Below are positions 1-9,200 of a stretch of DNA of 64,000 nt, one piece after another. The number at the start of each line of letters is the position of its first letter. Position 1 is the first letter of the stretch. The notes beneath the pieces are model-generated. The model did not search any database. It saw nothing but the letters and a program-made list of their open reading frames with translations, and was not told where the DNA came from. The position numbers and the translations under genes were made by a program. The DNA lies in the NCBI GenBank assembly GCA_903885605.1, contig CAISJD010000196.1, forward strand, positions 1 to 64,000. Reading direction: 5' to 3'. This stretch comes from an uncultured Chthonomonas sp. (GTDB lineage: Bacteria > Armatimonadota > Chthonomonadetes > Chthonomonadales > CAJBBX01).

Positions 1-1
1 G

Positions 2-157
2 GAGGTGCTGGAGCTGACGGAGCGCCGCCTGCGGGCCACGGTGCGCGGCCGTCGCGTCACGCGGTGGCGATCCTCCATGAAGGCTGCTACGTACCACGAC
101 GTGGAGGTAGCTCGCCATGGCGCGCGGTGGCGGGCGTCGGTACTGCTGGATATCTAG
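2..157 (+). CDS. archease, C-terminal fragment (cut by window edge)
   Basis: The window opens inside a reading frame that encodes about 51 residues and stops with TAG at 155-157. Its end reads KAATYHDVEV, then RWRASVLLDI, which matches the conserved C-terminus of archease (the KA-TYH-LEV and W-A-V-FD signatures). Archease is a small metal-binding cofactor that speeds guanylylation of the RNA ligase RtcB and prevents its inactivation. The next gene, starting 18 bp downstream on the same strand, begins as rtcB, which is the classic pairing and supports the call. The 5' two thirds lie outside the window. Confidence 0.8.
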   Translation, partial: EVLELTERRLRATVRGRRVTRWRSSMKAATYHDVEVARHGARWRASVLLDI

Positions 158-175
158 CGGAAAGGCTGACTGGAA

Positions 176-612
176 ATGTCTCGGAAACACCCGCAGAAGC
201 GGGCCAAGGGCGATGAGCGGCTGGCGGCGGACCTGAAGTCGAACAGGGCCGAGTGCCCGGGCAAGCCGCAGTTCACCCGCGCCGACCTGCGCGAAGTGGG
301 TCCCTGCTGCTACGAGCTGTCGCGGGAGGGGCGCCCTTCAATGCTTGCGCCCGCGCGCATCTACGCCGACGAGGCGCTGCTGGAGGCCATGCTGCAGGGC
401 GAGACGCTGAACCAGCTTGCCAACGTGGCCTCGCTCCCCGGCATCACGGGGTGCGTCTACGGCATGCCGGACATGCACACGGGCTACGGCTTCCCCGTGG
501 GCGGCGTGGCAGCCATGGAACTACCCCACGGCATGGTCTCGCCGGGCGGCGTGGGCTTCGACATCAACTGCGGCGTGCGCCTCATCTCGCTGCCCATCAC
601 ACGCGAGGCGGC
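176..612 (+). pseudogene. rtcB: rtcB, 5' fragment of the RNA 3'-phosphate ligase
   Basis: RtcB joins RNA 2',3'-cyclic phosphate or 3'-phosphate ends to 5'-OH ends using GTP and Mn2+. About the first 145 codons are intact: [10 protein letters not shown], the [17 protein letters not shown] block and [14 protein letters not shown], which holds the Asp and Cys metal ligands. RtcB proteins are about 400-480 residues long, yet after [11 protein letters not shown] the frame turns into proline/arginine-rich noise and stops at 862. From about 613 the DNA instead encodes, in another frame, the tail of a glycyl radical enzyme. The metal-binding histidines and the guanylylated histidine of the C-terminal part are missing, so no active ligase can be made. 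The exact junction within about 595-625 cannot be fixed. It may be a genomic deletion or an assembly join. Confidence 0.8.
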
Positions 613-957
613 CGGGGCCGGCGCGGCCCGACCGCCGCCCTCTCCTCGGCCGCCTCGCTGGACCAGGGCGCGGCTCCGGGCACGCTGGTGGTCAACCTGC
701 GCCTGGCCGCCGACTGCTTCCGCACACCCGAGGGGCGCCGGCAAGTGCGCGCGCTCGTGGAGGGCTACTTCGCCCAGGGTGGCCTGCAACTGCAGATCAA
801 CGTGGTGGATCAGGCCCTCCTGCGTGACGCCTGCGTGCACCCGGAGCGCTACGGCGACCTGATCGTGCGCATGGGCGGCTACTCCGAGTACTGGAGCCGC
901 CTGGACGACGAGCTCCGTCGCACACTCCTGCAGCGGACCGAGCACGAGACCGGGTAG
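613..957 (+). pseudogene. glycyl radical enzyme (PFL-like), C-terminal fragment
   Basis: In the frame ending with TAG at 955-957 the sequence reads [14 protein letters not shown], a long [16 protein letters not shown] segment, [15 protein letters not shown] and then MGGYSEYW. These are the conserved C-terminal landmarks of pyruvate formate-lyase/diol-dehydratase-type glycyl radical enzymes. The Gly of the RMGGYSEYW motif is where the activating enzyme places the radical. Only about 112 residues of a roughly 800-residue enzyme are present. There is no start codon, ribosome site or activase nearby, and the 5' side is fused out of frame to rtcB. The true substrate cannot be read from this fragment. 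The next gene is convergent and ends 11 bp away. Confidence 0.75.
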
Positions 958-967
958 AGCCGGGCCC

Positions 968-3900
968 TCAGCGGCTCCGTATGGCGGCCCTCGGCCCGAA
1001 CCGAATGGTCCAGCGCACCTTGCCGCCAACCGGGGCGTCGATCTCCAGAACCGATAGGCCGGGGGCGCCGGCCACCGGCACGATGCGAAAGGAGCCGGAG
1101 GAGCACTCGGCGCACATGGCACGATGGCCCGACCGCGCGATGAGTATCCGGGAGCTTCGCCCGGCCACGGTGAGGGCCGTGCCGGAGAGCGTGCGGCGTC
1201 TGCCGTCCCACGCCGGCTCTCCGCCCAGGTCCACGTAGCCCTGTAGGATGTGCCGGTTCGTGCTGATGACGCGGGGCCGTCCCACCTCCTCGGTTAACGC
1301 CAGCACACGCGCCTCGCCGGGCCGAAGCGCCTGCGTCAACGGCTTCGAGGCCGGCAGGAGGCCCAGGTAGCGCTCGTTCCAGAAGTCATAGACGTGTACC
1401 ACGGCCCTGGAGTGTAGCCCCAGCGCACCCTCCGCCGGGTCGCCGGCCAGCCTCAGCGTCAGGGCGCCGGCAGTGGCCGGTTCACGGTTGTTGTAGAGCG
1501 TGACGACGTGGCGGCCGGGGCCCGTCTCGAAATCGTAGATGCAGGGCCACCCCGGCGCCGTCAGCATATCGATCGGCCTGGCGCTCACGGGTTGCCTGTG
1601 GTACGGGAAGGTCCGCTCGAGGTCGTGCAGCGTCTCCGCCGGCATGTCGCGAAACGAAGTGGCCAGCAGCAGGCGCGACGCGGCCGTGTAGGCCATGGTG
1701 AGAAGCATCCGCCGCCCGTCACGGTCTGAGACGGCCGGGCCCAGGGTGCGCCAACCCTTGAGGAGGTTCTTGGCGTCCATGTCGTAGGCTGTGGTGACGC
1801 GGTTCTTGTACCAGCGCAGGCCGCCGCGCGAGACCATCTGGGCGGTGATGTCGTAGGTATCGCCCCAGACGCGCTGCGAGTCGATGACGCCGGCCGTCAG
1901 GTCAGAGAGCGGCTCGTCCAGCACCCGCTCGTGGATCCATGAGTTGGGGCCGAGCCCCTCCTTCGCCAGCGCAAAGATGGTGCGGTAGGCTTGCGCCGCA
2001 GTAGCCGCGGGGTTCCTGAAGCCGCCGGGCGCCAGATGGCCGGACCACTCGCCGTCGGGGTAGTCGAACATCATGCCCGCCACGCCCGCCGCCCGCAGGT
2101 TGGCGTATACGCGGCGCATATGGCCCTGGGCTGCGGGGTGGGTATAGTCCAGCGTGCGCCTCGGGTCGCCGCCGAGCATCCAATCCGGGTGCGCGGCTCG
2201 GAAGTCGGCGCTGTCGAGGCCCAGCTGGAAGTAGGTGAAGGGCAGGCAGCCCGCCTTGCGGACGCCCTCCGCGTAGGCCGCGCTGGTTCGGAAGTCGCCG
2301 GAGTAGTGGCCGAAGCGGAGCCAGTGCTCGTCGTCCCACCAGCCCTGCTCGTTGTTCGCTGCGTAGGTGTCGGGCACCAGCCGTACCGCCGCCCGGGAGT
2401 AGTCCAGGAAGCCCGAGCGCCGGATGATCTGCGCCTCCTCCACCAGCCCAGGCGCCGAGGCCACGCCGTACTTGCTGACGAGAGGCTGGTTTCCTGCCTG
2501 CGGGTAGTCGAACAGCCCGACGTACCAGGCGCAGACGGTGGGGAAGGTGTAGGGGTTTGGGTGCGCTCCCTGCGCCGTCCTCAGCGCCCGCCCGTAGCGC
2601 TCGAGCGCCAAGAAGGGATTGGGTGTGCCGAAGCCCACGTAGAACCGGTCCTGCTTCGGCGCGTAGGCCTCGCCGGGACGGACCAGCCTGCCCACTGGGT
2701 CCCTGGCGTAGAGGTCCGCGGCGATGCCCCTGCCGGCCGGCGCGGAAGGCGCCGAGGTGGCTGCCCCCGCGGCCAGGCGCGCGGGCACGGCGAGGCCGGA
2801 TGGGCTCTCCCAGAGCCAGGCCTCGCTGATTGCGGCGTTGGGCACGGCGGCCATGTTCCGGACGAGGACGCGGCACGAGCCGCCCGCAATCGCTTCGGCG
2901 GGCAGGCGGACGGCCCGGACCTCGGCGCGCCGCCCTCCGCGCCCGCTCGGCAACGGCGCCTCGGGGATGAGCGTCCTGCGGACACCGTCGGCGCCCACCA
3001 CGCTCACCTCCTGGCGGCGACCGTTGCCGTCGAAGTCCCACCAGGTGAGGCCGAGGACATACCCGCTGTCCGGCCGAAGCCCCGACGCCTCCAGAGCCAC
3101 CTCGCGATCATGGAAGAGGACGGAGGCGAACCAGGACTCATCGGACGATACTTCGGCCCATGTGAAGGGCGACCCCTGCGTGGGTGTCAGGCGCACCCCG
3201 GTGCGGCTCAGCGCGCGGTCGCTGCCGCAGTCCAGGTAGGCCGCCAGGTTGGCCCCCGGAAGCGACTTCGCTACGGCGTCGGGTCGGTCCGTGGCCGTAG
3301 GCGATGCTCTGCCCACCTGGGCAGTCTTGCAGAAGTCACGGTAGGAGAGCCCGCCCAGCACGATGGAACGTCGCTTGCCTCCGGTGAGGTAGGTCAGCAG
3401 CAGGTTGTTGGGCGACCGGCGCGCGAACCCTCGCGTGACGCGGGTATCGCCCGCGCCGCCTGCGCCATCCAGCGTGCGCACGTTGGTGGGCCTGTCTCCG
3501 GGGTAGAGACGGGCGCCCGCAAAGGGTGAGAAGGCGGTGAGGCGCAGATCCTTCGCGCTCGTGTTGCGCACGGCGGCCGCAAGGGCGACACGGTCACTCC
3601 CCGGGTAGAGCGTGAAGTCGAGTGTGAGGGTGGGCCGGCCCGTGCCGGCGCAGGTGATGCGCATGGTGCGTCCGGCGCCCAGGACGTCGCGCACCGGGAA
3701 CCAGGCGGCCGACCTGCGCAGGCCCGCGGCAGTGCTGCTCCATACGTTGGCGGTGCAGGTAGCCCGGCGCACGGCCGTCGCGCCCGAGGCATCCAGCAGG
3801 TCGTAAGTGCCTGTGCGCAGGTCGAACACGGCGCGCACCAGGCCGTTGCTCAGGAATGCGGCGGCGCCCACGCGCCCGGATGTGACCGGCGCTGCGCCGG

Positions 3901-3979
3901 ATCTGTATGCCCCACAGAGGATCAGTGCGAGGGCCGAAAGGGCCGAAGTGCAGAGCAACCGACACCGGTGCGAACCCAT
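968..3979 (-). CDS. secreted glycoside hydrolase-like protein, TIM barrel (clan GH-D-like)
   Basis: This predicts 1003 residues when read from the ATG at 3979, which has AGGAGG 7 nt upstream. An in-frame start 21 codons earlier lacks a good site. The N-terminus (CRLLCTSALSALALILCG, then AYRSGAAP) is a signal peptide. The first half looks like a beta-sandwich N-domain. The middle (about residues 500-760) has barrel-like strands with WWDDEHWLRFGHYSGDF, GMMFDYPDGEW and AGVIDSQRVWGDTYD, whose acidic clusters resemble catalytic strands of alpha-galactosidase-type enzymes. The C-terminus looks like a beta-sandwich. The family assignment is by resemblance only; GH36/GH27-like is my best guess. It is probably exported and acts on plant or microbial glycans. 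Confidence 0.55.
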   Translation of the reverse strand: MGSHRCRLLCTSALSALALILCGAYRSGAAPVTSGRVGAAAFLSNGLVRAVFDLRTGTYDLLDASGATAVRRATCTANVWSSTAAGLRRSAAWFPVRDVLGAGRTMRITCAGTGRPTLTLDFTLYPGSDRVALAAAVRNTSAKDLRLTAFSPFAGARLYPGDRPTNVRTLDGAGGAGDTRVTRGFARRSPNNLLLTYLTGGKRRSIVLGGLSYRDFCKTAQVGRASPTATDRPDAVAKSLPGANLAAYLDCGSDRALSRTGVRLTPTQGSPFTWAEVSSDESWFASVLFHDREVALEASGLRPDSGYVLGLTWWDFDGNGRRQEVSVVGADGVRRTLIPEAPLPSGRGGRRAEVRAVRLPAEAIAGGSCRVLVRNMAAVPNAAISEAWLWESPSGLAVPARLAAGAATSAPSAPAGRGIAADLYARDPVGRLVRPGEAYAPKQDRFYVGFGTPNPFLALERYGRALRTAQGAHPNPYTFPTVCAWYVGLFDYPQAGNQPLVSKYGVASAPGLVEEAQIIRRSGFLDYSRAAVRLVPDTYAANNEQGWWDDEHWLRFGHYSGDFRTSAAYAEGVRKAGCLPFTYFQLGLDSADFRAAHPDWMLGGDPRRTLDYTHPAAQGHMRRVYANLRAAGVAGMMFDYPDGEWSGHLAPGGFRNPAATAAQAYRTIFALAKEGLGPNSWIHERVLDEPLSDLTAGVIDSQRVWGDTYDITAQMVSRGGLRWYKNRVTTAYDMDAKNLLKGWRTLGPAVSDRDGRRMLLTMAYTAASRLLLATSFRDMPAETLHDLERTFPYHRQPVSARPIDMLTAPGWPCIYDFETGPGRHVVTLYNNREPATAGALTLRLAGDPAEGALGLHSRAVVHVYDFWNERYLGLLPASKPLTQALRPGEARVLALTEEVGRPRVISTNRHILQGYVDLGGEPAWDGRRRTLSGTALTVAGRSSRILIARSGHRAMCAECSSGSFRIVPVAGAPGLSVLEIDAPVGGKVRWTIRFGPRAAIRSR

Positions 3980-4158
3980 GGACCGCCTCCTCGGGCGCCG
4001 GCCCGTTGGAGCCGTAACCGCCGCTGCAAGCGTACCCGCCACCGCGCCGTAGGCCGGCGCATGGAGCCGAGGAGCGCCCCGGCCCTTGGGACGCGGCCGC
4101 GCCGGTACGTGTCAGGCTCCGAGGCGCTGAACCGGTTGGCGCGACGGCGCTAAGGGCC

Positions 4159-4188
4159 TTGTATCGAACCGCGTCCCTGATATATCAT
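4159..4188 (+). promoter_or_regulatory. sigma-70-like promoter of the small RNA at 4195
   Basis: TTGTAT (4159-4164) is followed after 18 nt by TATCAT (4183-4188), with an overlapping TATATC at 16 nt. This is the most AT-rich patch of a GC-rich gap and sits directly before a short transcript unit that ends in a U-tract terminator. No open reading frame with a ribosome site follows. Confidence 0.5.
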
Positions 4189-4194
4189 ACTCGT

Positions 4195-4300
4195 GAACAT
4201 GTGAGGTGTTGGCTGGGGGCCCACGGTCCCCGGTTAACGCCAACTGGCTCTCTCAAGCCCGGCCCTGGTGCGGTGTGCCGCCCACCAGGGCCTTTTTTTT
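4195..4300 (+). ncRNA. putative stand-alone small RNA (about 106 nt)
   Basis: Between two genes that both read leftward (968-3979 and 4365-4670) lies a short rightward unit with a promoter, a structured body and an intrinsic terminator. Stem 1 pairs GTTGGC (4208-4213) with GCCAAC (4239-4244) and encloses a nested GGGG/CCCC hairpin (4216-4219 with 4228-4231). A single-stranded CU-rich linker (about 4246-4258) follows, then the terminator hairpin. Nothing on the + strand follows that it could regulate in cis. It does not carry the conserved loops of 4.5S SRP RNA, 6S RNA or tmRNA that I can recognise. It could be a trans-acting regulator. Function is unknown. Confidence 0.55.
4261..4300 (+). terminator. 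intrinsic terminator with U8 tract
   Basis: A perfect 10-bp stem, GGCCCTGGTG (4261-4270) with CACCAGGGCC (4283-4292), carries a small inner CGG/CCG hairpin and is followed by eight T residues (4293-4300). It is the only hairpin with a long U tract that I found in the window. Confidence 0.9.
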
Positions 4301-4364
4301 GCTCAGGCCTGTCGGGCCCGCCGGCGTGCGCCTCTACGCTGCCTGCCGGGCGGCCTTGCTTGGG

Positions 4365-4670
4365 CTAGCTCACGCTGAAGAGCCGGTCCAGCCCCGCATC
4401 GACGAAGAGGCGCTTGATGAAGGGCCGGCAGTTGATGACGCTGAACTTCGCCTCGCCCACGGTCTTGGCCGCGCCGATGATCACTCGCAGGAAGGCCGAC
4501 GAGACATAGTCGACGCCGCCCAGGTCGAAGGCGACCGAGGCTCCTTCACCGGTCTTTGCCAACTCGGCTTTGACCTGCGCATCGGCCTCCGGGCTGTTGG
4601 AGCCGTCCATCCGCCCTGCGAACGTGCAGGTCAGGAGCGACTGTTCGGCGTTGTAGGTCAGTTCAAGCAT
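4365..4670 (-). CDS. STAS-domain protein (anti-sigma factor antagonist-like)
   Basis: A 101-residue single-domain protein from an ATG at 4670, with GAGGAGG 9-10 nt upstream. The pattern MLELTYNAEQ, CTFAGRMDGSNSPEAD, VAFDLGGVDYVSSAFLRVI and AGLDRLFSV matches the STAS fold of SpoIIAA/RsbV-type antagonists. The segment DYVSSAFLRV holds the serines (about 57-58) that are phosphorylated by anti-sigma kinases in that family. It lies 14 bp after the aldehyde dehydrogenase on the same strand, so the two are probably co-transcribed. No RsbW-like kinase is present in the window. Partner and signal are unknown. Confidence 0.8.
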   Translation of the reverse strand: MLELTYNAEQSLLTCTFAGRMDGSNSPEADAQVKAELAKTGEGASVAFDLGGVDYVSSAFLRVIIGAAKTVGEAKFSVINCRPFIKRLFVDAGLDRLFSVS

Positions 4671-4684
4671 GGGGGCGCCCCTCC

Positions 4685-6118
4685 TCAGTGGTCGCTGTGG
4701 TAGTCGGCCAGCAGGCCGTCGACGGTCTCGGCGGGATCGAGGTAGCGGCTCGTGTCGAAGCTGTGCCACTTCTCGTTCGGGCGCTTGCGGCAGACGCGCT
4801 TGATGTTCAGCAGGTGGCGGGCCGTCACGTTCTCCGTGGTGATGTTCTTCCCGCCGCTGCCGCAGCCCAGTGTGAATGACGGCGCCAGCGTGTTGAGCAG
4901 CGAGCCGACGGCGCCCTGCGTGGAGGGCGTGTTGACCACCACGCGGCCGGCGTTCATCAGGGATGCGAACTGGGAGATGCGCTCCTCGTCGTTGGCGTAG
5001 ATCGAGGCGGTGTGCCCCATGCCTCCGCGGTAGTTGAGGTCGACGCAAAGCTTGGCCGCGGTGTCGGCGTCGGCGCCAACGTAGAAGGCGATGATCGGCG
5101 CCAGCACCTCGCCGCAGAGCGGCTCCTCCGGCCCCACCGTGGCGAGCTCGGCGACCAGGACCCGCGTGTCCTCCGGAACCGTGATGCCGGCCATCCGGCA
5201 TATGGCGTCGACCGGCTGGCCCACGATCTCCGCCGACATGTCGCCCGACTTGGGATTGACGGCCACCGCCTCAACCCTCGCCTTCTGGTAGCCGTCCAGG
5301 AAGTGGAAGCCCTGACGCCGCATCTCCGCCCGCGTGGCTTCGGCGATGGCCTGCTCCACCACGATGGCCTGCTCGCTGGCGCAGACGGTGCCGTTATCGA
5401 AGGTCTTGGAGGCGAGGATGGAGGCGACGGCATAGGCGAGGTTCGCGCTCCGGTCGATGTAGACGGGCACGTTCCCGGGGCCGACGCCGATGGCCGGCGT
5501 GCCCGAGCTGTAGGCGGCTGTGACCAGGCCCGTGCCGCCCGTTGCGAGGATCAGGGCCATGCCCCGGTGGGACATGAGGCACCGGGTGAGGTCGCGAGAG
5601 CCGTCGGTTACCACCTGGATGCAGTCCTCCGGCGCATCGGCCGCCAGGGCCGCCTCGGTGCAGATGCGGACGGTCTCGGCCACCGATCTCTGGCTGCGGC
5701 GGTGCGGGCTGATGATGATCGGGTTGCGGGTCTTGAGGGCGATGAGGATTTTGAAGATGGCCGTGGAGGTGGGGTTCGTCACCGGCGTGACGGCGAAGAT
5801 CGGGCCCAGCGGCTCGGCGATCTCCGTAATGCCCGACGCCTCGTCGTGTGCGATGACGCCGACGGTCGGCACATCGCGGATGCTCTCGTAGACCAGCTGG
5901 GCGGCGATGACGTTCTTGATCACCTTGTGCTGCCAGACGCCCAGGCCGGTCTCCTCCGCGGCCATGCGCGCCAGCTCAACCCGGTGCGCGAATGCGGCGC
6001 GGAAGACGCTCTCTACGATTCGGTCAACATGCTCTTGGTCGTACTGCGAGAAGACGGCCGCGGCCATCGTGGCGGCCGACATGATGCCGTCGGCGCGGGA
6101 TTGTACTGCGGGATCCAT
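4685..6118 (-). CDS. CoA-acylating aldehyde dehydrogenase (AdhE-N/EutE-like)
   Basis: A 477-residue NAD-dependent dehydrogenase that would convert an aldehyde plus CoA to acyl-CoA, or the reverse. It contains EPLGPIFAVTPVTNPTSTA (about residues 102-120), GPGNVPVYIDRSAN and the active-site block FDNGTVCASEQ with the nucleophilic Cys at 246. It ends with the TEN-TARHLLNIKRV segment seen in the aldehyde-dehydrogenase half of AdhE. No iron alcohol-dehydrogenase domain follows, so this is a stand-alone acylating enzyme. No microcompartment shell gene or encapsulation peptide is obvious. It is followed by the STAS gene. A glycyl radical enzyme remnant lies 3.7 kb away, and some glycyl radical dehydratases feed such enzymes, but a link here is speculation. 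Confidence 0.82.
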   Translation of the reverse strand: MDPAVQSRADGIMSAATMAAAVFSQYDQEHVDRIVESVFRAAFAHRVELARMAAEETGLGVWQHKVIKNVIAAQLVYESIRDVPTVGVIAHDEASGITEIAEPLGPIFAVTPVTNPTSTAIFKILIALKTRNPIIISPHRRSQRSVAETVRICTEAALAADAPEDCIQVVTDGSRDLTRCLMSHRGMALILATGGTGLVTAAYSSGTPAIGVGPGNVPVYIDRSANLAYAVASILASKTFDNGTVCASEQAIVVEQAIAEATRAEMRRQGFHFLDGYQKARVEAVAVNPKSGDMSAEIVGQPVDAICRMAGITVPEDTRVLVAELATVGPEEPLCGEVLAPIIAFYVGADADTAAKLCVDLNYRGGMGHTASIYANDEERISQFASLMNAGRVVVNTPSTQGAVGSLLNTLAPSFTLGCGSGGKNITTENVTARHLLNIKRVCRKRPNEKWHSFDTSRYLDPAETVDGLLADYHSDH

Positions 6119-6178
6119 GGGTTAGCGCTGCGCTCCTGTTAACGGATGGTGGATTCGGCGCGGAGGCGGATAGCCGCA

Positions 6179-6223
6179 GCGCCGTCGTCAGATTGCCGTA
6201 GCAATTCTAGCCGACGACGGCGC
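6179..6223. repeat. 11-bp inverted repeat upstream of the aldehyde dehydrogenase
   Basis: GCGCCGTCGTC (6179-6189) is repeated in inverse orientation as GACGACGGCGC (6213-6223) around a 23-nt AT-richer centre. It lies between the terminator of the giant gene and the aldehyde dehydrogenase start. It could be a terminator half, an operator or a leader hairpin. Confidence 0.45.
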
Positions 6224-6238
6224 CCAAGCGGCATGGGA

Positions 6239-6274
6239 GGCCGCCCCCGCAAGCATCGGCAAGCGGGGGCGGCC
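6239..6274 (-). terminator. GC hairpin downstream of the giant secreted protein gene
   Basis: A perfect 12-bp stem, GGCCGCCCCCGC (6239-6250) with GCGGGGGCGGCC (6263-6274), with a 12-nt loop, lies 9 bp after the stop codon of the leftward gene. It lacks a U tract, as many hairpins do in this window. Confidence 0.6.
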
Positions 6275-6283
6275 CTGGGGGCG

Positions 6284-9200
6284 TTACGGCACCACGTTGA
6301 ACGCGGCGTTTGCTGATGCGGGCAGGTACCAGTCGTCGCCGGCGAAGGCCGCTGTGGCCGTGTGGGCGCCTGTGGCCTCGCCGGCCGGGATCGCCCAGGT
6401 CACGGTGGCCCAGCCGTCGGCCGCCACGACGCCGGTATCGACCGCCGTGCCGTTGACGCTGAAGGCGACGCTCTTGCCGGGCTGGACCACGTAGTCCGGC
6501 AGGCTGCGCACATAGGCCTTCAGCGGCAGGGTCGTGCCCGTCTTACCCGACCTGACATAGGGCCAGAGGTACAGATTGGCCTTCGTCACCGTCAGCTTGC
6601 CGGTATTCGCCGAGGCGTTGTAGCCGGCGTCGCCCGCGAACTCGGTCCGGATGGTCCGGACCCCGGCTCCGGCGCCCTCGGCCACGGTGTAGCCGAACTG
6701 GATGTAGCCCGAGGGGTTGGTATCCATCGTGCCCAGCTCCGTGCCGTCGAGCTTCATCGTCATGGGCTTGCCGGCGACGGTGGCGTTGTTCATCAGGTAG
6801 AGGTAGGCCTTGAGCACGACGTAGGACTTGATCTTCGCGGTCCGGTCGACCACGTAGACCTTGGTGGAGACGGTCTGGGCGGTGAGGGTCGCGTTGCCGC
6901 CGGAGGGGTTGTAGGTCGCATCGCCGGCGAACTCGGCCCGCAACGCCCGGCTTGCGGCGCCCGCGTCAATCACCCAGTTCAGCACCGCCTGCCCTCCCGC
7001 GTCGGTCGTGGCAGTTCCCACGGCGGTTCCTGCTACCTTGAACGTGAGGGCCTTGCCGGAGAGCCATGCGTTGTCGGTCAGCCGCTTCAGGTAGCCCTTC
7101 AGGGCCACGGTGGTGGTGATGATGCCGGAGCGATCCGGCACATAGACCGAAGTGTCGGTGCGCCCCACGACCAGGATGACCGTGTTGTTGGTCTCGGAGC
7201 CCTCGGCGACCAGGTTGTCGGGATCCGCCACCAGATGGAGGTTAGTGACCTTGACGCCGGACATGACGGGCACGGAGACCCTTACCGACTCGTTGGGCTG
7301 CAGCGAGGGCACGGTGGTCGAGCCCAGCGCCACGGTCCCTGGCGCGCCGGGAACGCCGGTGTAGGCGCCCACCTGGGTACCGGTCACTACTGCCATGCCC
7401 GCGTTGCCGAGCGTCACCGACGCGAGGCCCGTCCCGTCAGCGTTCCAGACGAGGGTGGCATCGGACGAAACGAGAAGCAGGTCGGCTTCGGAATAGGTAT
7501 GGCCCCAGTAGATGGTTCCGACGCCTCCGGCCGGGCCGCCGCGTGCGCCTGAGCCGCCGGCCACGGTAACCAGCCCGCCGTTGAAGGCCCCTCCGGCCGA
7601 CCGTCGAATGGCGATGCGCCCGCCGCCGCCGCCGCCCGCGGAGAAGTCGGCGGTGCTCGACGTGCCACCCATCGCGCTGATGACGCCGGTGCCGGAGATC
7701 GTTCCGCACGCGATCCGCAGAGCGCCGCCGGATCCGGCGCCGCCCTCCCATGCGCCATACCCATCGGCCGAGACAGAGCCGTTCACGACGAGATCGCCCT
7801 TAACAGTCAGCCGCATCAGGCCACCACCCGGACCACCCGTGTACTGGCTGCCGTTGTTGCTCCCGCCGCCGCTGCCGTAGCTGTCCGGGTAATGGACCGA
7901 GCCGTAGGGCGCCAGCCAGTTCCGGCCGCCCTGCCCGCCGTACGTGCCGCCGTCGCCCACGCTGTAGTGGCCGCCGCCGGGGCCGGTGCGGTCCGGGTAT
8001 CCCCGCCCGGAGACGCTGACTGCCCCGCCGGGAGCTACGGTGAGGTTGCGGTTGACGTTCAGGCGAAGTCCGGCGCCGTCATTGCCGGGGCATGTGACGG
8101 TCCCGGCCAGCACGGTCAGGTCACGGACCTCCAGAGGCCCTGCCGTGCAGCCGAAGTAGACCTCGCCGGACGCCATGATCAGGTCGGCTCCGGGCATCGC
8201 AAAGGCCTGGTGATAGGTGTAACCTGCCAGGCCGCCGTTGTCAAACGTCACCGCCTCGCGGGGCGTCAGGCGGTCCTTTGTGTAGACGGTGCCGGGGCCG
8301 CCGATGGAGGCGCCGCCGGCGATCCCCTGGCCACCCCTGGCCGCGAAGGAGCCGCTGAAGGTGCTGGTATCCCAGGTCACAGACACGCGGCCACCGCCGC
8401 CGCCGCTGGCGGACCAGCCGTCTTGCGTTCCCGCTCCGCCGCCGTTGGCCCGGATCGCTCCGGACCCCGCAAGCGAACCGGTTGCCAACCGTATGGAGCC
8501 GCCGGAGCCGCCCCCGGCCTTCCAAGCGCCTGCGCCGTCGGCGGCGATGGCGCCGTTGACCGTGGTGTCGCCAAGGACCGTGATCGCCAGGATGCCGCCG
8601 CCTGCGCTGCCCTTGAACTGGCCGCCGTTGTTGGATCCGCCGCCACTGCCCTGATCGGTCGGATCCGTGAGGGAGCCGTAGGCCCACCACCAGCCGTTGC
8701 GGGCGCCCATGCCGCCGTAGGTGCCGCCGTCGCCCGTATTGGAGTGTCCCCGCCCGGGCCCCTGCTCGTACACGTAGCCGCAGCCTGTCACATCGATGGC
8801 CCCGCCGACGTTAACCGTCAGGTTCCGGCCGACGTTGACTCGCAGTCCGATGCCGTCGTTGCCGGGGCATGTAACGGTCCCGGCCAGCACCGTCAGGTCA
8901 CGAACCTCCAGGGGCCCTGCCGTGCAGCCGAAGTAGACGTCGCCAGACGCCATGGTCAGGTCGGCGCCGGACATCGAAAAGGCTGGGTGATAGGTGTAAC
9001 CTGCCAGGCCGCCGTTGTTGAACGTTACCGTCTCGCGGGGCGTCAGGCGCTCCTTTGTGTAGACGGTGCCGGGGCCACCGATGGAGGCGCCGCCGGCGAC
9101 CCCCTGGCCACCCGTGGCAGCGATGGCACCGCCGAAGGTGCTGGTGTTCCACGTAACAGACACGCGGCCACCGCCGCCGCCGCTGGCGGACCAGCCGTCT

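Noticed and set aside
176-957. A programmed frameshift making one fused RtcB-glycyl radical protein
   Set aside because: The two families are unrelated and each side lacks most of its domain. No slippery site is evident, so a deletion or misassembly is more likely.
1991-3529. Very long open frames opposite real genes (for example 1991-3529 +, 7892-9820 +, 21289-23601 +, 60348-62285 -)
   Set aside because: High GC makes stop codons rare on the opposite strand. These frames lack ribosome sites and recognisable domains and mirror proven genes.
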